In this document: positions 33,843 to 46,326 of the stretch, piece by piece | How positions within the stretch are numbered: the first letter of the stretch is position 1 | Layout of the letters: the number at the start of each line of letters is the position of its first letter | Source of the DNA: Bubalus kerabau | Taxonomy: Eukaryota; Chordata; Mammalia; Artiodactyla; Bovidae | Length of the DNA stretch: 64,000 nt | Reading direction: 5' to 3' | NCBI RefSeq assembly: GCF_029407905.1 | Contig: NC_073635.1 | Location: forward strand, 39,361,501-39,425,500 | Notes under the pieces: model-generated | What the model was told of the DNA's origin: nothing | Database searches by the model: none | What the model saw: only the letters and a program-made list of their open reading frames with translations | Position numbers and translations under genes: made by a program

Positions 33843-35121
33843 TCAGATCAGATCAGATCAGTCACTCAGTCGTGTCCGACTCTTTGCGACCCCATGAATC
33901 GCAGCACGCCAGCCCTCCCTGTCCATCACCAACTCCCGGAGTTCACTCAGACTCACGACCATCCAGTCAGTGATGCCATCCAGCCATCTCATCCTCTGTC
34001 GTCCCCTTCTCCTCTTGCCCCCAATCCCTCCCAGCATCAGAGTCTTTTCCAATGAGTCAACTCTTCACATGAGGTGGCCAAAGTACTGGAGTTTCAGCTT
34101 TAGCATCATTCCTTCCAAAGAAATCCCAGGGCTGATCTCCTTCAGAATGGACTGGTTGGATCTCCAAGGGACTCTCAAGAGTCTTCTCCAACACCACAGT
34201 TCAAAAGCATCAATTCTTCAGTGCTCAGCCTTCTTCACAGTCCAACTCTCACATCCATACATGACCACAGGAGAAACCGTAGCCTTGACTAGACGAATCT
34301 TTGTTGCAAAGTAATGTCTCTGCTTTTGAATATGATATCTAGGTTGGTCATAACTTTCCTTCCAAGGAGTAAGCATCTTTTAATTTCATGGCTGCAGTCA
34401 CCATCTGTAGTGATTTTGGAGCCCAGAAAAATAAAGTCTGACACTGTTTCCACTGTTTCCCCATCTATTTCCCATGAAGTATGGGACCAGATGCCATGAT
34501 CTTCGTTTTCTGAATGTTGAGCTTTAAGCCAACTTTTTCACTCTCTAATTTCACTTTCATCAAGAGGCTTTTTAGTTCCTCTTCACTTTCTGCCATAAGG
34601 GTGATGTCATCTGCATATCTGAGGTTATTGATATTTCTCCTGGCAATCTTGAGTCCAACTTGTGTTTCTTCCAGCCCAGTGTTTCTCATGATGTACTCTG
34701 CATATAAGTTAAATAAGCAGGGTGACAATATACAGCCTTGACGAACTCCTTTTCCTATTTGGAACCAGTCTGTTGTTCCATGACCAGTTCTAACTGTTGC
34801 TTCCTGACCTACATACAAATTTCTCAAGAAGCAGGTCAGATTGTCTGGTATTCCCATCTCTTTCAGAATTTTCCACAGTTTATTGTGATCCATGCAGTCA
34901 AAGGCTTTGGCATAGTCAATAAAGCAGAAATAGATGCTTTTCTGGAACTCTCTTGCTTTTTCCACGATCCAGCAGATGTTGGCAATTTGATCTCTGGTTC
35001 CTCTGCCTTTTCTAAAACCAGCCTGAACATCAGGAAGTTCATGGTTCACATATTGCTGAAGCCTGGCTTGGAGAATTTTGAACATTACTTTACTAGCATG
35101 TGAGATGAGTGCAATTGTGCG
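33843..35121 (-). mobile_element. BovB, RT region to 3' end
   Basis: It starts with (ATCAG)n and the BovB 3' end and runs back to the RT. The minus frame 34465-35229 (254 codons) holds the RT core, with KGVRQGCILSPCLFN and YADD, and the uninterrupted TG at about 34875 that two other copies lack. The first 37 residues of that frame come from the flanking L1. Further frames at 33858-34052 encode the tail. Confidence 0.9.
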
Positions 35122-36782
35122 GGAGATAACGAAGATCAGAGTAGAAATACATAAAATAGAAATGAGAAAAATAATATGATAGAAAAACTCAAAAAAACTA
35201 AGAGTTGATAGTTTGAAAAGATAAAGCAATTGACCAATCTTTAGCTAACTTAACAAAAAAGAGGATTCAAATTTTTAAAATTATAGATAAAAAGTATGTT
35301 ACACTGAATAATACAACTGAATTACAAGCGTTACCACAGAAATACAAAAGCTCAAAAGAGACAACTGTGAACAATTACATGCTAACAAATTGGAAAATTT
35401 ATAAGGAAAAAATGCATCTCTAGGATGATATAAACTATCAAGACTGAATCATGAATAAATATAAAATCTGAACAGAGCAGAAACAAATAAGGAGCTTGAA
35501 TTAATAATTAAAAATATCCCCCAATTAAAAACAAAGCAAAAGACTAGAACTTTATTATTTAATGGGTTAATTCTACCAAATATCTAAAGAAGAATTAATG
35601 TCAATTTTTCTAATTCTTCTTAAACTCTTCCAAAAAGTTGAAGAGGAGAGAGCACTTACCATTTGACCAACACTTCCCTGAAACCAAAGCTAGACAAGAT
35701 CACTACAAGAAAAGGAAACTAAAGATCAATATCCCTGATAAATATGGATTTAATATTCTCAACAAAATACTATTAAACTGAATTCAACAATGTATTAAAA
35801 ATATCATACACTTTGATCAAGTGGGATTTATTTCTGCAATGCAAGGGAGATTCAATATATTCTAATCAATAAATACACACACCAGATTAATAGCATGGAA
35901 GACAAAGATCATATAATCATCTCAATGGAAACAGAAAGAATATTTGACAATAATTTAACACCTTCCACAATAAAAACTTCTTAAAAATTTTGTACAGAAG
36001 CAAACATACCTAAATATAATAAAGACAATATGATGGTAAATCCAGAGCTAATAACATGCTCAATTGCTCAATTAGAAAAGTTTTCTCTCTAAGATCAAGA
36101 ACAAGACAAGAATGCTGACCACCACTCATATTCAGTAGCATGTTAGAAGTCCTAGCGAGAGCAATTAAACAAGAAAAGAAATAAAAAACATTCAAATCCA
36201 AAAGGGTTAAGTAAAATTCTCTCCATTTGAAGATGTCATAATTTTATATAGAGAAATTTTAGAGATTTCACCAAAAAATTGCTAAAATCAATAAACAGTT
36301 TCTATAAAGCTATGATGCACACACAAAATAGGATTTCTGTACTTGAGCAATGAACTGTCTGAAAAAGAAACGAAAACAATCCCATTCCAATAGCATATAA
36401 ATAACAAAATGCTTAGAAATAAATTTATCCAAGAAAATGAAAAGTACATCACTGAAGACTACAAGATATTAATGAAAGAAACCAAAGATATAAATAAATG
36501 GAAAGATATCTAAGTTTATGAACTGGAAAAGTTAATATTTTTTAAATGTCTATACTATAAATCCATATAAATTCAAGAAAATCACTATCACAATTTCAGT
36601 GGTATTTTTCACAGACACAGAAAAATATTTATTTTTCATGAAATCACAAAAGATTCAAATTGTCAAGACTGTCTTGAGAAAAAAACAAAGCAAATCATAT
36701 ATCTGATAAGGGGTTGATATACAAAATATATAAAAAACTCAGGCATTTCAGTAGCAAAGAAAAAAATAGCCATCATTCATAC

Positions 36783-37007
36783 ATGCATGCTTAGCTGCTT
36801 CAGTCGTATCCAACTCTGTGTGACCCTATGGACTGTAGCCTGCCAAGTTCCTCTGTCCATGGGATTCTCCAGGCAAGAAAACTGGAGTGGGATGCCATGC
36901 CCTATTCCAGGGGAACTTTCTGGCCCAGGGATTGAGCCTGCATCTTTTACATCTCCTGCACTGGCATGTAGGTTCTTTACCACTAGCACCACCTGCGAAG
37001 CCAGTCA
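36783..37007 (-). mobile_element. Bov-tA SINE
   Basis: The reverse complement has the tRNA head (GCTTCGCAGGTGGTGCTAG at the right edge) and the BovB-derived tail. It interrupts the old L1. Confidence 0.9.
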
Positions 37008-37217
37008 TAAGGAAATGCAAATCAAAATAAGAGTGAAGTATCATTTTACCTCCATTACAATGATTATCAGAAAGACAAGAAATAATAAATACTGGTGATG
37101 ATGTGGAGGAAAGGGAATTCTGGTATACTTTTTGGAAAAATGTACAATGGTGTGTCCACTATAGAAAACAGCATGGAGGTTCTTCCAAAAATTAAAAAAG
37201 AAAGCTTCCGTATGATG

Positions 37218-38081
37218 ACAACCACACTTATGGCAGAAAGAAAAGAAGGACTAAATTTTGAGTTGGAATCAAGATTGCTGGGAGAAATATCAATGACCTC
37301 AGATAAGCAGATGACACCACCCTTATGGTAGAAAGTCAAGAAGAACTAAGGAGACTGTTGATCAAAGTGAAAGAGGAGAATGAAAGAGTTGGCTTAAAAT
37401 TCAACATTCAGAAAACTAAGATCATGGCATCTGGACCCATCATTCCATGGCAAATAGATGGGGAAACAATGGAAACAATGAGAGACTTTATTTTGTGGGG
37501 CTCCAAAATCACTGGAGATGGTGACTGTAGCCATGAAATTAAAAGACATTTGCTCCTTGGGAGAAAAGCTATGACCAACCTGGACAGTGTATTAAAAGGC
37601 AGAGACATTACTTTGCCAACAAAGGTCCATCTAGTCAAAGCTATGGTTTTTCCAGTTGTCATGTATGGATGTGAGAGTTGGACTGTAAGAAAGCTAAGTG
37701 CTGAAGAACTGATGCTTTGGAACTGTGGTGTTGGAGAAGACTCTTGAGAGTCCCTTGAACTGCAAGGAGATCCAACCAGCCAATCCTAAAGCAAATCAGG
37801 CCTGAATGTTCATTGGAAGGACTGATGCTGAAGCTGAAACTCCAATACTTTGGCCACCTGATGCGAAGAACTGACTCATTGGAGAAGACCCTGATGCTGG
37901 GAAAGATTGAAGGCAGGAGATGAAGGGGACGACAGAGGATGAGATGGTTGGATGGCAACACCCACCCTATAGACTTGAGTTTGAGCAAGCTCCAGGAGTT
38001 GCTGATGGACAGAGAAGCCTGGCGTGCTGCAGTCCATGGGGTTGCAAAGAGTTGGACAGGACTGAGTGACTGAACTGAACT
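37218..38081 (+). mobile_element. BovB 3' part
   Basis: This copy is 5' truncated in the RT and runs to the 3' end. The frame 37325-37747 (140 codons) covers the RT C-terminal region through HGCES-like sequence. Its first 45 bases repeat a downstream segment (ACCACACTTATGGCAGAAAG). ATGATG flanks both ends. Confidence 0.9.
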
Positions 38082-38706
38082 GATGATGCTGCAATCCTAC
38101 TTCTAAGTATGTAGCTGAAGAGGATAAAACCACTGTCTCAAGGAGACATATATACTTCTGTGTTCATTTCAGCATTATTCACAACAGTCAAGACATGAAA
38201 ACAACCTAAAGAAAGGTCAAAATGATAGTTGAAGGTATAAAGTAAATGTCTTATGAACATACAATGGAATATTATTCAGTTATTACAATAAGAATGAACT
38301 CATTCTGTTTGTAACAAAATGAATGGACCTTGAGAGCATTATGATAGGCAAAATAATCAGAGAAAGACAGGTATATGTGTTCTTTCTTGTATGTGCAATT
38401 GGAAATCATTTAACTCATATAAACAAAGTAGAATGGTAGTTTTTAGAGCTGGGGGTGGGGGAAATGGGGAGATGGTGGTTAGGTTGCAAATATCCAGTTA
38501 GAAGAGAAATAATTTCCTGGGTTCTAACGTAGAAGATGGTGATTATAGTTATTTAACAATACTATATTTTATTGAAAGCTGCCATGAGGATATAGATTTA
38601 ATATTCTTACCATGATTGCAACAGCAACAACAAAGTGGTAATTATGTGAGGTAAACAATGCTTCAACAAACTTAATTGTGGTATTCAGTGTATATACACA
38701 TATCAA

Positions 38707-38975
38707 GGAGAAGGCAATGGCACCCCACTCCAGTACTCTTGCCTGGAAAATCCCATGGGCAGAGGAGCCTGGTGGGCTGCAATCCGTGGGGTTGCAAAGA
38801 GTCGGACACGACTGAGTGACTTCATTTTCACTTTTCCCTTTCATGCATTGGAGAAGGAAATGGCAACCCACTCCAGTGTTCTTGCCTGGAGAATCCCAGG
38901 GACAGGGGAGCCTGGTGGGCTGCCGTCTATGGGGTCGCACAGAGTCGGACACGACTGAAGTGACTTAGCAGCAGC
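38707..38975 (+). mobile_element. BovA2 SINE
   Basis: Two BovA units are joined by the TTTTCACTTTTCCC linker and end in TTAGCAGCAGC. The TSD ACACATATCAA (38696-38706 and 38976-38986) is perfect. Confidence 0.95.
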
Positions 38976-39237
38976 ACACATATCAAATCATCACACTGTA
39001 TGCCTTAAACATTTGCGATATTATATGTCATTATATCTCAATAATTCTGGCCAAAAAAAAGAAAGAGATGTTCTTTTTTTAGGAGGATTATCTTCTAGTA
39101 ATCCTTGAGTTGACAATTTGGGCATTTATTATCTTCTATGTATACACATGAATTGGACATAAGAGAGAATGGACACAATCTTAGCCTGTTTCCTATGAAA
39201 GTTGTTTTAATGTTTGCCAAACTATTCCAGGCTGTTT

Positions 39238-39470
39238 GGTTTTTTTTTTTTTTTTTTTAGACTGCACAGATGGTTTATTTCAGGGAAAAATTGTCTCAAA
39301 AATGTAGTATAGGTTTATTTCATACTTTTACCTATTTCTCCTGAACAACAGAAAACCTTGTCCATTATGTATAAACATATGTTAAGTAACTCTGAAAGTT
39401 AAAGAGAAGAAGGAAGAGCACCTAGGAACCTCAAGTCCTAAGAACAATATAGTAGTGAACTTTCATATAA
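39238..39470 (-). pseudogene. Possible retrocopy 3' UTR
   Basis: A T-run at 39240-39259 reads on the minus strand as an A-tail. AATAAA occurs about 17 bases upstream of it (GAAATAAACCATCTG) and again further upstream. No coding part, source gene or TSD was recognised. Confidence 0.35.
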
Positions 39471-39479
39471 AAAATGTAG

Positions 39480-41070
39480 TCTAAAAAGAAAAATTAATAA
39501 ATTTTACCTTAGCAAAATTAGAAACTTTGCTCTATGAAAACCTCCATTATGAGGATGAAAACTCAAACTACAGGCAGGAAAAATATATTTTCAAGTCACA
39601 AGCACAAATCAAATAAAAAACTTAGATTTAAAATATATTTGGAATTTTTCAAAATTAAACAGTTAAAAAAGTTCAATTAGAAAATGGGCAAAAGACATGA
39701 AGAGATATTTCATAAAATGGTATATGCATATGGCAAATAAGTACAGGAAAAGATGTTCAGCATTATTAGCCATTAGGGAAATGTAAGTTAAATACAGTTA
39801 AATTTCACTACACATCTATTAGAATAGCTAAAATTAAAACAAAAATGTGCTATCCAATCTTGGCAAGGATAGAAACTTGCGCACTCATACACTGCATGCC
39901 AGAGTGTAAAACTGTACAGCCAGTCTGGAGTCTGAAAAACAGATTGCTAGTTTCTTTAAAAACTGAACATATAGCTTCCATTTTGCCTAGCACTTGTATC
40001 CCTGAATATTTATCCCAGAGAAATCAAAACTTATATCCACAGAAAAATCTTAACACAAATGATTATAACAGTTTTATTCATAATAGCCAAAATAGCTTTT
40101 CCAAACTCCGGAAACATCTCAAATGTCCTTCAGTGAGCAAATGGGTAGACAAACAATGGTACATCTATATCAAAAATGATATAGAACATTAAAATAACTT
40201 TTAATACATATGACAACCTGGATATATCACAAGAAAAATATGCTAAGTGAAAAAAAGCCAATCCTTAAAGATTATGTACTAGAGTATCCTATTTCTATAA
40301 AATTCCTGAAATCATCGAATTATAGAGTTGGACAAAGAGACCAGGGAGAAGATAGACACATCCCAAGGACAGCTTCCTGCAGAGCCAGTTTTCTGATGAT
40401 ACTGAGGTCTACCAGTTCATTGAGGTGACCGGCCTTGCCAGCAGCAAGATCAAGAAGTGGTTCAGCGACCACTGGAATCGATGTCAACGAGGCATCATCC
40501 ACATCACCAGTGAATTCCTCACCAAAGACCAGCTGGCCCTCTTGGTTTCCCACCATGGCCGCACATACCACTCATACCCAGGCTTCTCCCTGCAAAAGTT
40601 CAAAGAGAAACTCAAGATCAGGTGAAAATCCTGGAAGACAGCTTTCTGAAAAGCTCTTTCCTGATTGAAGCAGTACTGGACAGGCTGCGGGTGGAGACTT
40701 AGCTGAGTAGGAGAGAGATGGACTCCTGGTTTCTGGAGAGAATACTAATGTATTTGCCAGGACCTTGTGATATTGGGGGGTAGCCTGTGAGCCTGATTAT
40801 CAAAAGATAACAGGAGGGAGATCTTTCAGTAATAACATAACTTATTATCTTGAATGCAGTAGTGAATATCCAAATCTACACAAGTGATAAAGTGATATAA
40901 AATTATACACACAAATAGTATCAATGTCAAAATCCTGGTTTTGATTTTGTATTATAATTATGCAAAAAGTTACCATGGGGAGAAATTTCATTCAGTATAC
41001 ATTGGACCTATTTCACTAACTTTGCAAATTTCTGTGCATCTGTAATAATTTCAAAATTAAAAATTTTAGA
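39480..41070 (+). mobile_element. Second old L1, ORF2 end and 3' UTR
   Basis: It carries decayed ORF2 C-terminal sequence and an L1MA/MB-like 3' UTR (TCCTGGTTTTGATTTTGTAT at 40933), ending in TTTCAAAATTAAAAATTTTA. It is interrupted at about 40345-40745 by a homeobox-gene fragment. Confidence 0.75.
40345..40745 (+). pseudogene. ZHX2: ZHX-family homeobox gene fragment, probably ZHX2
   Basis: Translation gives homeodomain sequence of the zinc-fingers-and-homeoboxes family, transcriptional repressors of the nucleus. VYQFIEVTGLASSKIKKWFS and CQRGIIHIT come from the end of one homeodomain and the following linker. QVKILEDSFLKSS and LDRLRVET, after a shift near 40625, come from the next homeodomain. 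Stops and shifts disable it. The fragment is internal: start codon, zinc fingers, gene end and A-tail are all missing. It sits within the 3' UTR of an old L1. ZHX coding sequence lies in one exon, so an RNA or a DNA origin are both possible. The assignment to ZHX2 rather than a paralogue is from memory. Confidence 0.7.
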
Positions 41071-41917
41071 AATGGTATATATGATATATTTTTTCAAGTC
41101 TGTTCCATATGAAGTAGCCGTACTCAGTTTCCTCCTGTATGCACTTTTTAGTAAGTCCTTTTTTGTTTTTGTTTTCAGCTTCCTTGCATGTTTGCTCCCT
41201 ATCCCTTTTAATTTTCTGACAGCTACCTTAAGGCAATCCAAAACAAAAGGTTCAGATCTTTAACATCACAGAAGAGATTAAAGCCTATTGTTACAGATTA
41301 GAGCTCTAATGCTAGTGATGCTGTCATTTATTTAAATGAGATGTCTTATAAGACTTTTGTCACTCAAGGCCACTTCAGTCATCAGTATTGATAACACAAT
41401 TGGAATTACTCTAATATAAAACTAAACTGTGGTACTGGCATAATAGTCAAGTAGTGAGAGAAAACTTCTATCAGATATTGAAAAGCTAGAGATCTTTGTC
41501 AGGCAATGACAAACAATTTGGTAACTCATCACTATAAATGCCTGGGAATGAAGATCACGTGCTTTGTGAGTTTGAAGTTGCATTTAATGGTGTTGAAGAG
41601 CCAAAGTTTCTGGAGGTTCTGCTCTTGGTTGAATTGTAGTCTCTGCCTTAGGTATCAACTAGCATTGTTTTTCAATTGACTTTGGTATTTTAAAGACATC
41701 ATATATGATTTGTACTATAGTAAAATTGTTTCTAAATGTTAATCACTCTTTTTCCAGGAGACTACAGATTTTGTCAAGCTGTATTAAATGTGCTTTAATG
41801 CAATGATCATTTATATGATGTGGACATATCAAAATTAAAATTTATGTCAATTATTGTTTTGCTACAAAAATAGAATACTCTTTTTAAGGATAACATATTT
41901 ATTTAAATACTAAATGA
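41071..41917. other. AT-rich DNA with no recognised gene
   Basis: No repeat family or coding region recognised. Confidence 0.55.
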
Positions 41918-42128
41918 AAGTGAAAGTGTTAGTGCTCAGTCCTGTCCAACTCTTTGTGATCCCCTGAACTGTAACCACCAGGCTCCTCTGTCCATGGAAT
42001 TCTCCAGGCAAGAATACTAGAGTGGGTTGCTATTTTCTTTTCTAGAGGATCTTCCTAAGCCAGGAATTGAATCCAGGTCTCCTGACTTTCTGGCAGATTC
42101 TTTACCATCTGAGTCATCAAGGAAGACC
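41918..42128 (-). mobile_element. Bov-tA SINE
   Basis: The reverse complement ends in the tRNA head. A TATTTAAATAC-like sequence at the left and TATTTAAGTAC at the right form a likely TSD. Confidence 0.88.
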
Positions 42129-42309
42129 ATTATTTAAGTACAACATATTTAAATATAAATACAAGCATAATATATTTATTTATAACATATTTATTCTTCT
42201 AACATAATAAATTTTGCATAGGTGTTATAAGGGACATTTTATCAAAATTTTGAAACTCAGACAGAATTTGCATTTGCAGATACAGAAATAAAAGAATTTC
42301 AGGTGGAGA

Positions 42310-43962
42310 CCATGTGGTGAGAGAGCAGCCTGAGGACCCAGCCCTGTGAGCCCAGAGAGAATTGTCCACTTAGGCAAGAGGGGATCAGGGAGGAGGCAAG
42401 ACCAGCAGGCATCCTAAGCCCCTGTTGTGGCCCCAACTTAGGGATCTCCCTCCAAGGGAATCCGGACTGGTTTCGCTTATATAAAAATATGTCCTTTGTT
42501 AGGGTTCCAGTCCCTCAGTGGCGCCTTGTCCTAAGTCACATAAGTGCTTGCTGAGAGCACAGGTGCCTGGTCTCCACTCTGTCCTGAGCCCAAGAATGGA
42601 GAGACTGATACTTCTGTGTTAGGAAGCTCCCAGTGAAGCCACTGTGGGATCCTTTCTAGGATGTCTCAGTCACGGGCACTTTGTAGTGTTAACCAAAATT
42701 TCAGAAACCAAGACCTGATTGAAGTAGAGGCCTTCATTTGCGAGTTGTTAGGACTGAAATTCCAGGGTCCATGTGCAAGAAGCAGTTGGATTGTATTCCC
42801 TCGACTACAAGATGGAGGCATATCAAGGCAAAGACCCTGCAAAGTTACATACCTTGGTTGTGAGAATTAGGATTGGAGCTGGCAAGAAGTATAAGTGCTT
42901 GTTAAGCAGAGAATGATTGATTAGGGCTCCAAATGATTACTTAACTGCAGGGTGGGGGAGAGGGGACTTTGAGTGGACTACAAGGTTGACCCTAGAGCTG
43001 CTAGCAGATATACAGTTTTGAAAATAGCTGCTGGTTTCTTTGAGTGTGATTCAGTTGAGAAAATTCAAGTTCTCAGTGATTCAGGGATGTGTCTGAAAAC
43101 ACATCGGAGATTTCCATCAGGCTCCACTTTGATTTTAAATCTGTCATCAGTATGTAGATGGGGAGTGGAGAGATTAGAGTTTTGAGGCCCTGTGTGAACT
43201 TAATTTTCTTCAGCTACACCACTGCCTGCTTACAGACACTCAGAGTATAAGCAGATTGCCCATAGTCACTCAGTTCCTAAGCAAGACCCAGAAACTTGGC
43301 CAGGATTTTAGTCATTCAGCAGCTCAGCTGGGGACAGAGGGGATATTCGGAGATGTCATGGTGTGATAACCTGGAGGTGACAGTCAAGTACAGGATGCAG
43401 ATTTCCCAAACCTGTGTAAATTTAGCAACAATCAGAATGGAACAATTTCATGATCCTGTCCTTACAGATTTAACACATTTTTTTTTTTTTTTGAGGGAGG
43501 CGACCCCTCATGGAGTCGAGGAAGCTGGGAGCAGGAGGAAGTGACAAGTGAGCTCTGAACACGGCAGCACAGGAAAGTGAAGTCTCTGCTTGTACAACGG
43601 TGCTGGAGCCAGAGTGATCTGAAACTGCAGGAAGAGGACAAGAAGGAGAGTGCTGCAGAGAGCTTAATGTTGGGAGAAGCTGTAGCTGAGGGAAGGATAT
43701 ATCTTCATGACAGGAAGAGCATTCCTACAGGAGAGCCCTACAAAAGATGTTATTAGATCCCAGTGTGGGTGGGAAGAGACTGGAGGAACCTGGCTCATCA
43801 TGTGGGCTGGGTGTTCAGAGGCTGGCCCAGAGGAGGATTTAAGGGCTTTGTTCAGGATGTTAGTAGTGACAATGAAAGTCATATTTTTTAACCACAGCAT
43901 CCTGAGCATGGAAAGTCTGGACTATTGCTAGTTGTGTACCATGAAAAAAAAAAAAGAAGAAG
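42310..43962 (+). pseudogene. 1.65-kb retrocopy of an unidentified RNA
   Basis: The body has clearly higher GC content than its flanks and ends in a run of A passing into GAA repeats (43943-43962). AAGAATTTCAGGTGGAGA (42292-42309) is repeated as AAGAATTTCAGATGGAGA (43963-43980), an 18-bp TSD with one change. An L1-mediated copy of a polyadenylated RNA fits best. No protein is recognisable: open frames are under 85 codons. A MIR-like piece lies at about 43200-43310, so the source is probably a long non-coding RNA or a 3' UTR. No AATAAA is visible close to the A-tail. Confidence 0.72.
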
Positions 43963-43980
43963 AAGAATTTCAGATGGAGA

Positions 43981-46320
43981 ATTTCATATAAGGAAAGATA
44001 CATGGCAAAATTAGGGGTACATAATGGAGGAGCATAAATGCTTGCCTAAATTATATGAACTTTATATAGCTCAAAATTCAGCACATTCAAGTGCATACCA
44101 AGAATTCAACAGGAACTAAGTTGAAAAATCTGTCAAACAAGGAGACATGATGAGTAAGGTGGAAAACTGGAACATGACTTTTATTTGTCAAATAGTAATT
44201 TTATATTTTTCTCTTTTCAGAGACTCCTTCTACCTTTCTGATATGACATATGCTGTCTTTTATAATGTCCTTTCTTTTCCACTTTTTTTTTCTAATCTCT
44301 GTGTCAATACTCAACAATATTCAAAGACAGGAGATTAATTACTTGTGTATAGGAAAAGAATGTTTTTTCATTTAATAAACAGATAAACATCTCTTCTTCA
44401 TTAAAAAACTTTATGAATTTACATAGCAATGCTTATTTATTGGTGTAGTTATAAAGAGAAAATATTCAGAATCTTTATATCTGCAAATGGCAGAAGTGTA
44501 GGTGATTTTTCTTGGTCCCCCTTAGAAAGCATTTTTCTGAACTTTTGAAGGATGCCCTCCCTCTTCACTAGTAAGTGCAGATGCCAAGGGGAAGAAAGAT
44601 TGGGAATTGGAAGAGGGCTGCCGTCTTCCTCAAGCAGTTAAACAGGCAACACATTGCTGGACTCAGTCTTTCACTTTTTCTCAGCATAATATGACAAGGA
44701 TGCACAGCATGGGGGAGCTGGAAAACAGTAAAACATGAGCAACAAGGCAGCGGCTTCTCTACTCTGCAGTGATAGACTAAAAATTGGAAGAAAATCCAGT
44801 ACAGTAATTTCTTAAGGAATGCAAGGTGCCACACAGAACTAAACCCTAATCTATGTTCACTTCCTCAAGGGAAAGATGAAGCTTATACGTTTTTAACGCA
44901 TAGACTAGTTTAACATGAAGTTGAAAGTAATCGTGGTTGCACTAACCACATTTTTTTCATTGCTCAAAGGAGGAGAGAATAAAAAGCAGAGACGTGTCTT
45001 CAAAGTAACTATTAAAGATTCTATACCAATAAAATGACTTTGGATATTTAGAAGAACAAAACTTATCTTTCATTTCAGTGGTTAATATGTGTGTTTAATT
45101 GTCTAGAGTTATTAACTTCATCTTAATGAATTTATATTATTGTATATCAGATTGAAAACCATCATCACTTTGAAGAAAACTTTCAAAATGGCTATTTTTT
45201 AAAGGGCAAGAAAATAATTCCCAAAAGCATGTGTAAATCAGTGCACAGCAAAAACAGGTTTGTAAGCAACAACGTAAAGTCATGTGGGGAGTACTTATAA
45301 CTATTTCCAGGCAAACATTTCCCAGATGTTATCTGGAGAATATAAAGGAGATTTTAGTTTAAGTTAAAACCTTATTTCAAAAACTTTCTTCTGCTGATGA
45401 CTATATTAAAGACAAGGTAGTTTTCCTTATTTGAGGATCCATGATGACAGATCAACTAGCATTGAAAAATGATTCTCATTCTCCTTTGCAGTAATATAAG
45501 CTGACTCATGAAATCAACGTGTTTTAGGAAATATTAATTTTTTTCCTTTCAAGTCATGAAAATATAAAAAAATTAGTTGGAAAAAGTAGAGGGGAGACAG
45601 AATATTTTGTACCTTGCTTTCCTCATTCTTTTCTTTATCAAATGGGACCAGCCTAAGCATTTCTTATGTCCTTCTGCCAAATCTTGGATTGTCTGATATT
45701 AACATTCAGCTTGACCACCTGTGTGTGTAAATCTGAGGCTAGATAATCCCTAGCTAATATAGATTCTTTTCTTTCTATTGGTTACTCTAAATTGATACCA
45801 CTAAGTTCAAATATTATCTTTTACAGTCACTAATACTATATCAGAATGGTCTGAAAAATTTTGATTCCTCCATTTCTGACTCCTCAGCCACTGACCTTCT
45901 ATGGAGAAGGTGACACATAGATGTCTAAGCAAAGCATAAAAATGGAGACAGGTTATCTGAGCAGTCACAGGGACCACAACAAATAAAACATACTGCAAAA
46001 ATAGATAAAGTGTTTATTCTAATAAGAGCTCAGATCCTAATTCCCCAATGACCTTCTCACTCGAAAAGGATTACTTTGGGAACAAATACTCTGAGACAAA
46101 CACTTTCTTACTTGTTCAAAAAAAAAAAAAATTCAAACTCCATTAAATAATGGATTAGATTATAACCTAGAGACTTAATAGAAGTAACAGTATAAAGTCA
46201 TATTTCTTTAAATTTAAACACTAATTATATTTTCCTATTCTTGTTGAACTGCTTATTTTAAAACCATAAGGAGTAAAACACTTAAAATGGCTTTTGAACT
46301 TTTTTTGAAATTCATTCCAC
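43981..46320. other. AT-rich DNA with no recognised gene
   Basis: It includes an A-run at 46119-46131. No coding region or repeat family recognised. Confidence 0.55.
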
Positions 46321-46326
46321 AAATAG

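Larger units (their letters stand above)
33421..39060 (+). mobile_element. Old L1, ORF2 part to 3' end, with four nested elements
   Basis: Decayed L1 ORF2 sequence occupies 33421-33842, 35122-36780, 37008-37217 and 38082-38695. Examples are CATACACTTTGATCAAGTGG (35807), like the RT region, and ACAATGGAATATTATTCAG (38261), near the ORF2 end. The 3' UTR continues at 38987-39060 and ends in an A-run. Its many stops and shifts mark it as much older than the L1 at 1220. Confidence 0.8.

Noticed and set aside
40210..40428. Frame upstream of the ZHX fragment as its N-terminus
   Set aside because: The first part is decayed L1 sequence and the ZHX similarity starts only near 40350.
41008..41241. 77-codon basic minus-strand frame resembling a small nuclear protein
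   Set aside because: It overlaps the L1 3' UTR end and has no recognised family. The basic bias comes from T-rich plus-strand sequence.
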